A stretch of DNA of 64,000 nucleotides from Microbispora bryophytorum (GTDB taxonomy: Bacteria > Actinomycetota > Actinomycetes > Streptosporangiales > Streptosporangiaceae), in NCBI RefSeq assembly GCF_006874465.1, contig NZ_VIRL01000017.1, positions 1 through 64,000 of the forward strand, written 5' to 3'. Within the stretch, counting starts at the first letter, position 1. Every line of letters begins with the position of its first letter. Positions 36,410-44,177 of this stretch are shown piece after piece. The notes under the pieces are model-generated. The model was not told where the DNA came from and did not search any database. It worked only from the letters and a program-made list of their open reading frames with translations. A program made the translations under genes and the position numbers.

Positions 36410-36701
36410 GCCGCCGGGCTACGGCGGTGCAGGTCAAGGCCGGCCGAGCGACCGTGAGTCCCCGCGATTCACCGCCGGAACAGAGACGGAACTGAGGTCC
36501 AGTTCGGGCCTGCTCGCTGAACTGTTGACCGTCAGCGCCCCCGATCCTGGCCATCGTGGAGACGCGGGGGGCCGCGCGCAGGATCTACGTGCGCTGACCT
36601 GGGTGGGGCCGGTCGTGAGTAATCGTGGCCGACCCCTCGTCAGCGGTCCCGGTGCCTGAGGTCTGTCGGTCGACTTGTCAAAAAGCAACCACGGTAGGTT
36701 C
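36410..36701. other. Gene-free att-flank remnants
   Basis: There is no gene here. Positions 36428-36450 repeat 33131-33153 with one mismatch, next to a GACCGTGAGTCCCCG stretch that also follows tRNA fragments D and E. A GGCCGGTCGTGAGT stretch at about 36608 recurs beside fragment F. It looks like an att flank without the tRNA part. Confidence 0.5.
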
Positions 36702-37280
36702 TCACCGCTCCGGCCCGCCGCGGCGCCAGGACGATGGCACCGTCCGGCCGAGGGGCTTGTAGTAGCTGAGCAGGATGGTCACGAGCAGCACCCCGGAAGC
36801 TCCCCCGGAGTCCTTGACCAGCCCGTACGTGTCTGAGGGAACTCCTCCGGCCAGTGCCACACCGGCGGCCGCGGAGAGCGTGGGCACGAGAACGAACACG
36901 GCCAGCAGCGTGCCGCCCGCGGTGAGGACCAGCGAGATGAGCACCCACCAGTAGCGCAGCAGCCCCCACGGGGTGAGCAACCCCAAGGCGACGCCGGTGG
37001 AGAGGGCGAGCAGCGCCAGGGGCAGGACGAGGAACTCGCCGAGCATGTATCCGGCCGGATAGACGGTCAGCGGGTTCGACCCCTGCCACCCCGCGACGGC
37101 CAGAGCGAGTACGGCGGCGTCGGCACCCAGCAGTCCCAGCGAGGCGACCACATGCACGATCCGCAGTGCCTTGCGCCAAGGCGGTGACAACCGCATCCTG
37201 GGCCGGCCGTGGGGCTCACGCCTGCCTGCCGGCCGTCCTCCCGCCCGCTCTGGGAACCGGGGGTCGGCGGTGCTGTTCAC
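36702..37280 (-). CDS. Four-helix integral membrane protein
   Basis: A 192-residue protein with a basic N-terminal tail followed by four hydrophobic helices, beginning WRKALRIVHVVASLGLLGADAAVLALAV. The opening helix with KxLRxxHVxxS resembles DUF2269-like membrane proteins, a loose match. The start is GTG 37280 with AGGAAGGG upstream. Its start lies 22 bp after the carboxylesterase stop on the same strand, so it is probably second in a two-gene transcript. Confidence 0.7.
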   Translation of the reverse strand: MNSTADPRFPERAGGRPAGRREPHGRPRMRLSPPWRKALRIVHVVASLGLLGADAAVLALAVAGWQGSNPLTVYPAGYMLGEFLVLPLALLALSTGVALGLLTPWGLLRYWWVLISLVLTAGGTLLAVFVLVPTLSAAAGVALAGGVPSDTYGLVKDSGGASGVLLVTILLSYYKPLGRTVPSSWRRGGPER

Positions 37281-37301
37281 TGGAGGTCCCTTCCTGGTCG
37301 G

Positions 37302-38900
37302 TTACGACGCGTGCTGCGGGTGGCGCCAGAAGGCGCACTGGTGACTGCTCACGAAGTTCACCGGATGCACACCTTGCGGACCGGACGCGAGCGAGAGGAC
37401 CGTACCGCCGGAGTGGTAGGCCGCCCAGTGGGGTAGCCCCGGCAGGTTGGGATCGCCGGTCGCGGCGAAACGCGTCCAGTAAGCGATCATGTCGCGCGAC
37501 AGCCTCTCCTGTGCGGGAGAGAGCGCCAGAGGCGGGTTAGGGCCCTCCATGAGGTACGGCAGCTCGGCCGCGTGCCCGGCTCCGAGCGGGAGGCCGACGA
37601 TTTCCTGCCCCGAGCTCTCGGCGAACTCGAAGGCATAGACGGGGGCACGCCAGGCCGCCGCGTCGTCCGCCGGAAGTTGCGAGCAGGCGCCCAGTTTCGC
37701 GCCCCAGTCGGTCAGCACGGTGGCCAGTGCGAGGCTCGGTGTGGGGAAGCCGGCGACCGGATAACGATCGAGCACGGCGTCGGCGTCGTCCCCGAAGAGG
37801 TCGGCGAGTATCTCCGGATACTGCTGTGCCGTCACGGGTCGGCCCTGCGCGTCGAACTGCACTGCCACGAAAGGCCGCATCTCGTCATGGGTAGCCCCTT
37901 GGAGGAGGGGGACCGGCGCGGCCAGGCCGCGGCGCAACGCCTCCAGCGGCTGCGTCGGCAGCGCAGGCGTGCCCGCCGTGAAGATCCAGGGCATGTCACC
38001 GATGCGGGCGGTCGCGGTGAAGACCTGATCGGAGCCGATGGGGAGCAGTTCGGCCACGGGCTTGGCCCGCAGGCACGCCGCAGTCCGGGTGGCGCACCCG
38101 AGGTCGGCGGCGATCTTCGTGGCCCGCGCCCGCGCCGCCGCCCGGGTGACGAAGGCGTCGCCGCAGGGGCCGCTCTCCACGATCGCCTTCTGGAACAGGC
38201 CGCGCGATCCAGGCGCTGCCAGATGGGCGCACACGCTGAAACCGCCCGCCGATTGGCCGAAGATCGTCACGTTGGCGGGATCGCCCCCGAAGGCCGCGAT
38301 GTTGCGCCGCACCCAGCGCAGTGCCGCCTGCTGGTCGGCGAGCGCGTAGTTGCCCTCGTACGGGTCGCTCATGGCCGGATGGTCCAGGTAGCCCAGGGCT
38401 CCCAGCCGGTAGTTGAGTGTCACCGTGACGACCTTCCCCTGGGTGGCCATCCGGCTCAGGTCGTACTCGCTGCCCGCGCCCGCCACGAACCCGCCGCCGT
38501 GGATCCAGACCATGACGGGAAGCCGCTCGGCCGGCCGGGAGGCAGGCGTGGTGACGTTGAGGAACAGGCAGTCCTCATCGCCGAGCGGCTGCGGTGGCCG
38601 ATCGGGGCCGCCTCCGTCAAGCTGGGGGCAGGGACTGCCGGGTTTGGTGGCGTCACGCACGCCTGCCCACGTCGGCGCGGGGCCCGGCGCCCGCCACCGC
38701 CGATCGCCGGTCGGCGGCGCCGCGTACGGGATCCCAGAGAACGTCCGGTGGTCGGAGCCGGGAAGACCGTGCACGGCGCCCTGGGCGGTTCGCACGAGGG
38801 CCGGATCGTGATCGCCTGCCACCCGTGCGTGGGCCACGCCTCCGCCCAGCGGAACCATCAGGACGGCGGCGAGGACAAGCAACAGCGGCTTTCTACGCAT
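37302..38900 (-). CDS. Secreted type-B carboxylesterase
   Basis: A 532-residue alpha/beta-hydrolase. Signal peptide MRRKPLLLVLAAVLMVPLGG.., GIPYAAPPTGDRRWRAP, EDCLFLNVTTPA, oxyanion loop WIHGGGF, catalytic Ser in FGQSAGG, and His in GAGHAAELPYL are all present. Such enzymes cleave esters of varied substrates. The start is ATG 38900. It is cotranscribed with the small membrane protein downstream. Confidence 0.93.
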   Translation of the reverse strand: MRRKPLLLVLAAVLMVPLGGGVAHARVAGDHDPALVRTAQGAVHGLPGSDHRTFSGIPYAAPPTGDRRWRAPGPAPTWAGVRDATKPGSPCPQLDGGGPDRPPQPLGDEDCLFLNVTTPASRPAERLPVMVWIHGGGFVAGAGSEYDLSRMATQGKVVTVTLNYRLGALGYLDHPAMSDPYEGNYALADQQAALRWVRRNIAAFGGDPANVTIFGQSAGGFSVCAHLAAPGSRGLFQKAIVESGPCGDAFVTRAAARARATKIAADLGCATRTAACLRAKPVAELLPIGSDQVFTATARIGDMPWIFTAGTPALPTQPLEALRRGLAAPVPLLQGATHDEMRPFVAVQFDAQGRPVTAQQYPEILADLFGDDADAVLDRYPVAGFPTPSLALATVLTDWGAKLGACSQLPADDAAAWRAPVYAFEFAESSGQEIVGLPLGAGHAAELPYLMEGPNPPLALSPAQERLSRDMIAYWTRFAATGDPNLPGLPHWAAYHSGGTVLSLASGPQGVHPVNFVSSHQCAFWRHPQHAS

Positions 38901-39062
38901 GCGGCCAGACTTTCGGCTTCCGGGTTGTTCCGCGTCGTCTCGTCGGCGGTCCCGCGACTACGTCTCCTGTCGTATGCGAAACAGGGGACGGCTCCGAGAG
39001 CGCGCACGATCTTCCGCAGGGCCTTCCTGATCACCTGCATGTGCGCGGGGGGTGCGGCCGGC

Positions 39063-39467
39063 GGCGAAGTCGCGCGCGTCGATCATCTGGAGGGCGCGGT
39101 CCGGGTCGCCGGGGGCCAGCACTTTGCCGCCCCGCGCCATCCGGTCCAGCCACCACAGCAGGCGGCCCACGTTCTCGTACGGGCCGACGAGCAGGCCGCA
39201 GTTGAGGATCAGCGAGCGGTCCGCGCCGAACCGCTCCAGCACCGCGCGTTCGCACCCGGCCTTCAAGTGGTTGCCTGCGGGCTGGCCGGGCGGGGTGTCG
39301 GCAGGACAGGGGCACGTGAGGGAGTCCTCGTTCATGGGGCGCTCACCCCAGTCCGAGAACGCGTGGATGGAGGAGACGAACGTGTAGTGGCCGGCGCGCT
39401 CGCGTAGGAGCCCGGCGGAGAGCAGTACGTCGCTCGGCTGCTCCCCGGAGGTGTCCACCACCGCATC
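39063..39467 (-). pseudogene. NAD-dependent epimerase fragment, both ends missing
   Basis: The frame opens directly at DAVVDTSG, a mid-protein strand of extended-SDR epimerases, and continues through SAGLLRERAGHYTFVSSI, LILNCGLLVGP and KVLAPGDPDRALQMIDARDFA. It then reads into unrelated sequence. The Rossmann N-terminus (about 75 residues) and the C-terminus are absent, and a TGA precedes the break. The break lies about 15 bp from tRNA fragment D, so an integration or deletion junction probably cut the gene. Confidence 0.75.
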
Positions 39468-39483
39468 TCAGCTCTGGCCGAAT

Positions 39484-39518
39484 GGCGGGAATCGAACCCG
39501 CGCTGTCAGCTTGGGAAG
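39484..39518 (-). repeat. tRNA-Gly 3' fragment D
   Basis: A 35-bp match from the T arm to the anticodon loop (GGGAATCGAACCCGCG ... TTGGGAA). It is followed by a GAGTCACCGCGAGTCCCC block and TGGCACGCATCTGGCACG near 39621, direct repeats that could be integrase arm sites. From 39640 to 39757 I see no gene. Confidence 0.8.
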
Positions 39519-39757
39519 TCTTTCAAGATCAAGCCGTCCCAGCTGGGAAACCGTTGACCTGGGCCTATGGCGGTCGAGTCACCGCGAGTCCCCGTGGTTG
39601 ACTGCTGATCGCCGTCCGTTCTGGCACGCATCTGGCACGTGATTAACGTCGCCGGGGCGATCTTGGCGAGCAAGCACGATCGAGAAGTGGGCGCGGGGGT
39701 AGGACTGGCATCCGTTCCCGCCGCGGGTTACCATGGAGTGCATATACCATTGACGGT

Positions 39758-40129
39758 ATGCCGCAGTGGGAGATTGACCTAGAGCCGGAGGTGGAGTCTT
39801 GGCTGGACGGACTTTCCTTTCCGCTCTACCAGCGGGTCATGCGGAACGTAGACGACTACCTCGTCACTGGTGGCATCCCTGATGGGGATCACGTAAAGAA
39901 GCTGAAGGATGCCGAAGGTGTGCACGAGCTGCGTGTTGCTCTCGACCGCACGACCTGGCGGTTGACCTTCTGGAAGCCGTCCAACAAGGTGATCGTGATC
40001 CTGACCGTCTTTCGCAAGACACAGGATGGGACGCAGACCGCCGACATCGACCGAGCGATCACTGCTAAGAAGCGGTGTGAGGCAGAGCACGACCTAACCA
40101 CCACGCACGTGTTCGAGAGGAGCGCATGA
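39758..40129 (+). CDS. RelE/HigB-like (Gp49-type) toxin
   Basis: A 123-residue protein: EVESWLDGL, then VKKLKDAEGVHELRVALDRTTWRLTFW and ILTVFRKTQDG, the pattern of phage-Gp49/HigB mRNA interferases. ATG 39758. An ATACC..GGTAT inverted repeat (39744-39759) overlaps the start region and may be the operator. It precedes and overlaps the XRE antitoxin, the toxin-first order of HigBA. Lower GC than the core genes suggests transfer. Confidence 0.85.
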   Translation: MPQWEIDLEPEVESWLDGLSFPLYQRVMRNVDDYLVTGGIPDGDHVKKLKDAEGVHELRVALDRTTWRLTFWKPSNKVIVILTVFRKTQDGTQTADIDRAITAKKRCEAEHDLTTTHVFERSA

Positions 40130-40482
40130 TGAGTCACAGCCGTTGGGAGACCTACAAGGCGAAGCGTCTGCGCGCGATGGAAGCGGATGCGCAGCCCCAC
40201 TCCGAATACGAGCAGGCGGGCCGTGACTTGGAGCTCGGAGACCAGTTGCGTGAGATCCGTAAGCGCCGAGGCTTGTCTCAGAAGGTCGTAGCGGAGCGCT
40301 CTGGCATGTCTCAACCCGCCCTGTCTCGCATCGAGGGCGGTGGCGGCATTCCGGATATAGCGACACTGCTGCGCCTCGGTGCGGCAATGGGGGTTCGGTT
40401 CCGCGTCGAGCTCGTCGTCGATGACGACACCACCGAAGTCGAGCCTCTGAGGTTGCATCACCGGCAGCTCGCGACCGCATAA
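40126..40482 (+). CDS. XRE-family HigA-like antitoxin
   Basis: A 118-residue protein with an HTH in the middle (LREIRKRRGLSQKVVAERSGMSQPALSRIE). The start is ATG 40126 (or 40129), overlapping the toxin stop with AGGAG just upstream. It neutralises the toxin and likely represses the operon (family knowledge). Confidence 0.88.
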   Translation: MMSHSRWETYKAKRLRAMEADAQPHSEYEQAGRDLELGDQLREIRKRRGLSQKVVAERSGMSQPALSRIEGGGGIPDIATLLRLGAAMGVRFRVELVVDDDTTEVEPLRLHHRQLATA

Positions 40483-40640
40483 GTTGCAGATGACCACTTC
40501 GAGGCTGCGTTCGTAGGCTTCCGCTGCGCCTTCCGCGGTAGCGGTCTTCAGCCGCGACAGGCTTACTCGGGAGCGGTCAGCATCAGGGAAGCGAGGAAGG
40601 CTCAGCTCTAGACCGCATTCTTGAGCTGGGCCTTTGAGGT

Positions 40641-40686
40641 TGGAGCGGGTGACGGGAATCGAACCCGCGCTGTCAGCTTGGGAAGC
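40641..40686 (-). repeat. tRNA-Gly 3' fragment E
   Basis: An exact copy of the tRNA from its CCA end to the anticodon loop, about 45 bp. GAGCTGGGTAAAC and a GAGTCACCGTGAGTTCCC block follow, then GGGCACGCAACGGGCACG near 40788. From 40483 to 40640 and 40690 to 40840 I see no gene. Confidence 0.85.
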
Positions 40687-40840
40687 CTTCCGAGATCACG
40701 CGCCCTGAGCTGGGTAAACGCTGACCTGCGCCTACGGCGGTCGAGTCACCGTGAGTTCCCGATAGTTCCCGCTGGTCGCCAGCCGAACGGGCACGCAACG
40801 GGCACGGGCGGTCGACAGGAGTGCCGTGGAAGGTCCCTAA

Positions 40841-41362
40841 TCAAGAGCCCGCCTGCTCCTCGAAGCCGGGAAACCAGGAAACATCATCATCCCTCTCCTC
40901 AGGGGGCGGTGGGAGGATCGTAGACAGATCCTCATCTATTTCGATCTTGTATTGCGTAGCTATCGCGGCAATGTAAAAGCCCATGCGAGACCGCAGATCA
41001 CCCAGTGCAAGGCCGAACCGGTTGGCTCCAGTCGGACCCATCTGGAATCCGAAGTTCCTGCCTCCCGGTCCAGCGGCATCAACAAAGTTGCGGCATGTGG
41101 CCCGCATGGCCTTGAGGATGTGGCGGAGTTCTCGACCTACTCCGTCCCGTCTGAGCTGTTCCGTGAGGAAGGTCCTGATCTGGAGGGCCGAGTGAACGCA
41201 GTCGCCTTCGTCGTCAACATGCCGATCGCCGAAGAGGAGCCTACGGTCTTCCAGGAAGACGATCACCTCGTTAGCGATCTTTCGGTCTGTGCTTGTCTTC
41301 TGCCATTGAATGCCGAAGCCCGGCAGGCTCACGCCTGTAACTTCATAAGGGATGCGACCCAT
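40841..41362 (-). CDS. Conserved-type hypothetical protein
   Basis: A 173-residue cytoplasmic protein: GRIPYEVTGVSLPGFGIQWQK, then VIVFLEDRRLLFGDRH, a helical middle and a Pro-rich acidic tail. It recalls an actinobacterial family of unknown function, but I cannot name it surely. The start is ATG 41362. It is the only gene between tRNA fragments E and F, so it is probably cargo of one element. Confidence 0.7.
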   Translation of the reverse strand: MGRIPYEVTGVSLPGFGIQWQKTSTDRKIANEVIVFLEDRRLLFGDRHVDDEGDCVHSALQIRTFLTEQLRRDGVGRELRHILKAMRATCRNFVDAAGPGGRNFGFQMGPTGANRFGLALGDLRSRMGFYIAAIATQYKIEIDEDLSTILPPPPEERDDDVSWFPGFEEQAGS

Positions 41363-41454
41363 ACGCTTGAGCGTAGTGTCCGCTTACGCCGATCGGAGTG
41401 GAATCACGGTCAGTAGCATGCACGAGGTGGGCATGACCTCATGAGCAGCCGGAA

Positions 41455-41492
41455 TCTGGCGATGGAATCGAACCTGCGCTGTCAGCTTGGGA
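41455..41492 (-). repeat. tRNA-Gly 3' fragment F
   Basis: A slightly decayed copy (GGAATCGAACCTGCGCTGTC .. TTGGGAAG). It is followed by GAGCTGGGATTC, GGCCGGTCGTGAGT, and TTGCACGCTAGTTGCACG at about 41582, almost identical to the repeat at 43163 beside the intact tRNA. Confidence 0.8.
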
Positions 41493-41635
41493 AGTGTATG
41501 GATCAGGGCTCGTAGGGCCGCTGAGCTGGGATTCGGGCCGGTCGTGAGTGACCGTGGTTGACCCTTCGTCACCCTGTCTAATTGCACGCTAGTTGCACGG
41601 TGATCTTGCTGTGGTGCAGCCAGTACGCTCCTGTC

Positions 41636-41884
41636 GTGTTGACCGTGCAGTGGCCCGATGACTTCGGTGACTATGCCTGGGAGGTTGAGGCCAAGGGCTG
41701 GTTCGAAGGCGTCACGGTGGAGTGGAACGGGGCGCGTATCCGACCTGTGTTCTACGATCCGGTACGGCTGAACCAAGAGATCTCGGATGAGCTCGCCGGC
41801 GGCTCCTACTTCCGGGAACCCAACCTCATCGTGATCGAGAAGGTAACGCGTGATCACATGGAGGTGGCCATCGCTGCCCTCTAG
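41636..41884 (+). CDS. Small hypothetical protein
   Basis: An 82-residue acidic protein (LTVQWPDDFGDYAWEVEAKG, NLIVIEKVTRDHMEVAIAAL). The start is GTG 41636; TACGCT ends 6 nt before it and no ribosome site is seen, so it may be leaderless. It lies between tRNA fragments F and G. The function is unknown. Confidence 0.6.
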   Translation: MLTVQWPDDFGDYAWEVEAKGWFEGVTVEWNGARIRPVFYDPVRLNQEISDELAGGSYFREPNLIVIEKVTRDHMEVAIAAL

Positions 41885-41915
41885 GAACAGGACCTGGCTC
41901 GCCTGATCCCCGAGT

Positions 41916-41957
41916 GAGCGCGTGACGGGAATCAGGCCCATGCGGTCAGCTTGGGAA
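41916..41957 (-). repeat. tRNA-Gly 3' fragment G (decayed)
   Basis: GTGACGGGAATC and GGTCAGCTTGGGAA are kept while the T-arm part is altered. It again ends at the anticodon loop. Confidence 0.65.
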
Positions 41958-41987
41958 TTGCAGGGAACACGAGCAAGGGGAGGCCAT

Positions 41988-42670
41988 ATGCCTGAGAACG
42001 GAACGGCTGCGGGCAAGGACTCTGCGAGTGAAACGCGGACCTTCTCTGCGCTGCCGAAGCAGACGGAGGACGGATCGGAGCCCTTCCACAGGTGCGTGGC
42101 CGAATTGATCCGGCTGTTCGGGATCGAGGTCACTCCCGTGCCGGGTGCGCGCACGTGGGTATCGCAGGCGCGAGTAGCGATTCGCAAGGATTCGCCACGC
42201 GATCGGGACTGCCGGGGGAGTGCTTCGACGCGCTGATCGAGGCGGCGGTCTACGACCCGAACCCGAGTTTCAACCGCGTGTTCGTCGAGTCGGCTCTGAA
42301 TGCCTTCGGGCGTCGCCGTGTCCAGTTGGCGCTGCTCGACTATCTGCGAACAGGCACCGACCAGGAGCGCGCGGGCTCGGCACGGGCGTGGTACTGGTCG
42401 GCCCTCCCTCTTCGGCTTCTGCACTTGAGCGCAGAGATGCCGGCCAACGCCGAAGAGACGGCCGAGGCCATCTGGCACGAGTCCGCGCTGCGCGAGTTCA
42501 TCCGCAATGAGCACGTGGACGTCCGGCGTTGCATCCTTCCTGGTCTGCCGCTCTTTCCAAAGGCGTACCCGCCGGAACTTCACACCCTCATCGACACCGC
42601 GGTGGCGATCGCCCGATCGCATCCCGACGAGTACATCCGCCACCGTGTTGAGATCCAGATCCACCACTGA
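41988..42670 (+). pseudogene. HEAT-repeat-like protein gene with a frameshift
   Basis: ATG 41988 has GGGGAGG 5 nt upstream. Its frame reads to about 42188 (ELIRLFGIEVTPVPG..ARVAIRK) and then loses sense. The next frame continues FATRSGLPGECFDALIEAAV, NPSFNRVFVESALNAFGRRRV and RAWYWSALPLRL to a stop at 42670. Joining the frames near 42189 gives one protein of about 226 residues with helical repeats. A one-base loss (or two-base gain) is the simplest explanation. It starts just after fragment G. Confidence 0.6.
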
Positions 42671-42784
42671 CCAACCGCTGGAGAAGCAGGAACGGAGTGG
42701 CGGAAGACTGGCAGCGCAGCCTCATTAGACAACGATCAGCTCGTGACGTCTCCTGCGTGGCGCGCACGCCTCGCCACCCTGATC

Positions 42785-42913
42785 ACCCCGTATGCCGTCG
42801 ACCCGCCCGAAGGGGAAGCGGGCCAAGACCGCCGGGTCCAGGTGGAGCGCCCCGCGGACGAACGACCTGGACCCGGCGGTCTTGGTCTGCTCGGCTCGTC
42901 CCGGGTCGATGGC
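42785..42913. repeat. Element-end segment with a perfect 21-bp inverted repeat
   Basis: Positions 42823-42843 and 42865-42885 are exact reverse complements (21 bp, 21-nt loop), a strong hairpin. The flanking blocks repeat 28841-28920, where the left arm of the hairpin is missing. It may be an element terminator or a recombination site. Confidence 0.65.
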
Positions 42914-42988
42914 GGGCGGGGTGATCAGGCCCTACCTCAACCACCTACGGCCGAGTGACGGTGAGCATGCCCTTGGCGATCACCCGGC

Positions 42989-43162
42989 CTCAAGGACCTG
43001 ATGGCCCGGATGGGGCACGACAACGTCCGGGCGGCCATGATCCATCAGCACGCTGTACGAGGTGCCGACAGAACGATCACGGACGCGATCGACAAGCACA
43101 TCGGCGGGGCCGGTGACGAGGGCGGGGATGGCTCGGCAGGCGTCCCGGTCCCCGTGGGCTAA
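42989..43162 (+). pseudogene. C-terminal fragment of a tyrosine integrase
   Basis: The frame gives LKDLMARMGHDNVRAAMIHQHAVRGADRTITDAIDKHI and ends at TAA 43162. Active relatives read GHxxVRAALIYQHAT with the catalytic Tyr; here that residue is His (CAT codon). Everything upstream of the GH box is absent. TTGCACGCTAATTGCACG follows the stop directly, then the tRNA terminator and the tRNA. It is the remains of the element that last occupied the tRNA. Confidence 0.8.
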
Positions 43163-43208
43163 TTGCACGCTAATTGCACGGAAGATCGAGATGACCTCAG
43201 AAACAATC

Positions 43209-43246
43209 AAGGCCCGGGTCTGGGTTCCTGTCCTGACCTGGGCCTT
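43209..43246 (-). terminator. tRNA-Gly terminator
   Basis: Inverted repeat AAGGCCCGGGTCTGG / CCTGACCTGGGCCTT with two mismatches, just downstream of the tRNA on the minus strand. A homologous hairpin accompanies fragment A. Confidence 0.7.
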
Positions 43247-43252
43247 CGCTCG

Positions 43253-43326
43253 TGGAGCGGGTGACGGGAATCGAACCCGCGCTGTCAGCTTGGGAAGCTG
43301 ATGTTCTGCCATTGAACTACACCCGC
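43253..43326 (-). tRNA. tRNA-Gly (CCC anticodon)
   Basis: A 74-nt gene with encoded CCA. The acceptor stem is GCGGGTG / CACCCGC, the D arm is GTTC..GAAC, the anticodon stem TCAGC/GCTGA encloses the loop TTCCCAA (anticodon CCC), and the T arm is CGGGTTCGATTCCCG. It is the target of repeated integration to its left. Confidence 0.97.
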
Positions 43327-43445
43327 GTGACCGGCTGCTAAGCCCGCCGCTGCCCCTACTGTAGCGGATTCGGGGCGTGCTCCTGCAGTCCCGACGCGAA
43401 GATCCCCGATACCCCCCGGTCAGGGGGCCCACTAGCCTTGCACCC

Positions 43446-44021
43446 GTGCTGCTTTCCGATCGTGACCTCCGCGCCGAGATCGAGTCGGGCAGGGTGAAGC
43501 TCGACCCGTACGACCCGGCGATGATTCAGCCGTCCAGTATCGATGTGCGGTTGGACCGCTACTTCCGGGTGTTCGAGAACCATCGCTATCCGCATATCGA
43601 CCCCGCGATGGAGCAGCCGGACCTCACCCGGCGGGTGGAGCCGGACGGCGACGAGCCGTTCATCCTGCACCCGGGGGAGTTCGTGCTGGCCAGTACGTAC
43701 GAAGTGATCAGTCTGCCCGACGACGTCGCCTCACGGCTGGAGGGCAAGTCGAGCCTGGGCCGGCTGGGCCTGCTGACGCACTCGACGGCCGGCTTCATCG
43801 ACCCCGGCTTCGACGGGCATGTCACGCTCGAACTGTCCAACGTCGCCACGCTGCCGATCAAGCTGTGGCCGGGTATGAAGATCGGTCAGCTCTGCATGTT
43901 CCGGCTCAGCTCGCCCGCGGAGTTCCCCTACGGCTCGGACCGGTACGGCTCGCGCTACCAGGGGCAGCGGGGCCCGACCCCGAGCAGGTCGTTCCTGAAC
44001 TTCCACCGCACCAAGATCTGA
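43446..44021 (+). CDS. dcd: dCTP deaminase (probably bifunctional dCTP deaminase/dUTPase)
   Basis: A 191-residue trimeric enzyme making dUMP precursors. [49 protein letters not shown], the active-site [19 protein letters not shown] and a C-terminal [16 protein letters not shown] loop are all family marks. The length is close to the mycobacterial bifunctional form (family knowledge). The start is GTG 43446 with TAGCCT 7 nt before it and no ribosome site, so it is probably leaderless. Confidence 0.96.
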   Translation: MLLSDRDLRAEIESGRVKLDPYDPAMIQPSSIDVRLDRYFRVFENHRYPHIDPAMEQPDLTRRVEPDGDEPFILHPGEFVLASTYEVISLPDDVASRLEGKSSLGRLGLLTHSTAGFIDPGFDGHVTLELSNVATLPIKLWPGMKIGQLCMFRLSSPAEFPYGSDRYGSRYQGQRGPTPSRSFLNFHRTKI

Positions 44022-44177
44022 AGTGGCTCAGGCAACAAGTGTGTTACGGGGGACGTTCTGGGCAGCGGGAAGGGGAAGAGTAGGTTACAAGCGGGCTTGT
44101 ATGGCCTGAACTTCGCATTTCCACTGGTAACCCGTACTCTTCTCTGCGGACCGTCCCCGCACATCTGGAGAAACGAC

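Noticed and set aside
42743-42958. Small ORF in the right-hand element-end segment
   Set aside because: It reads through a perfect 21-bp hairpin and changes frame relative to the twin segment at 28.8 kb, so coding is unlikely.
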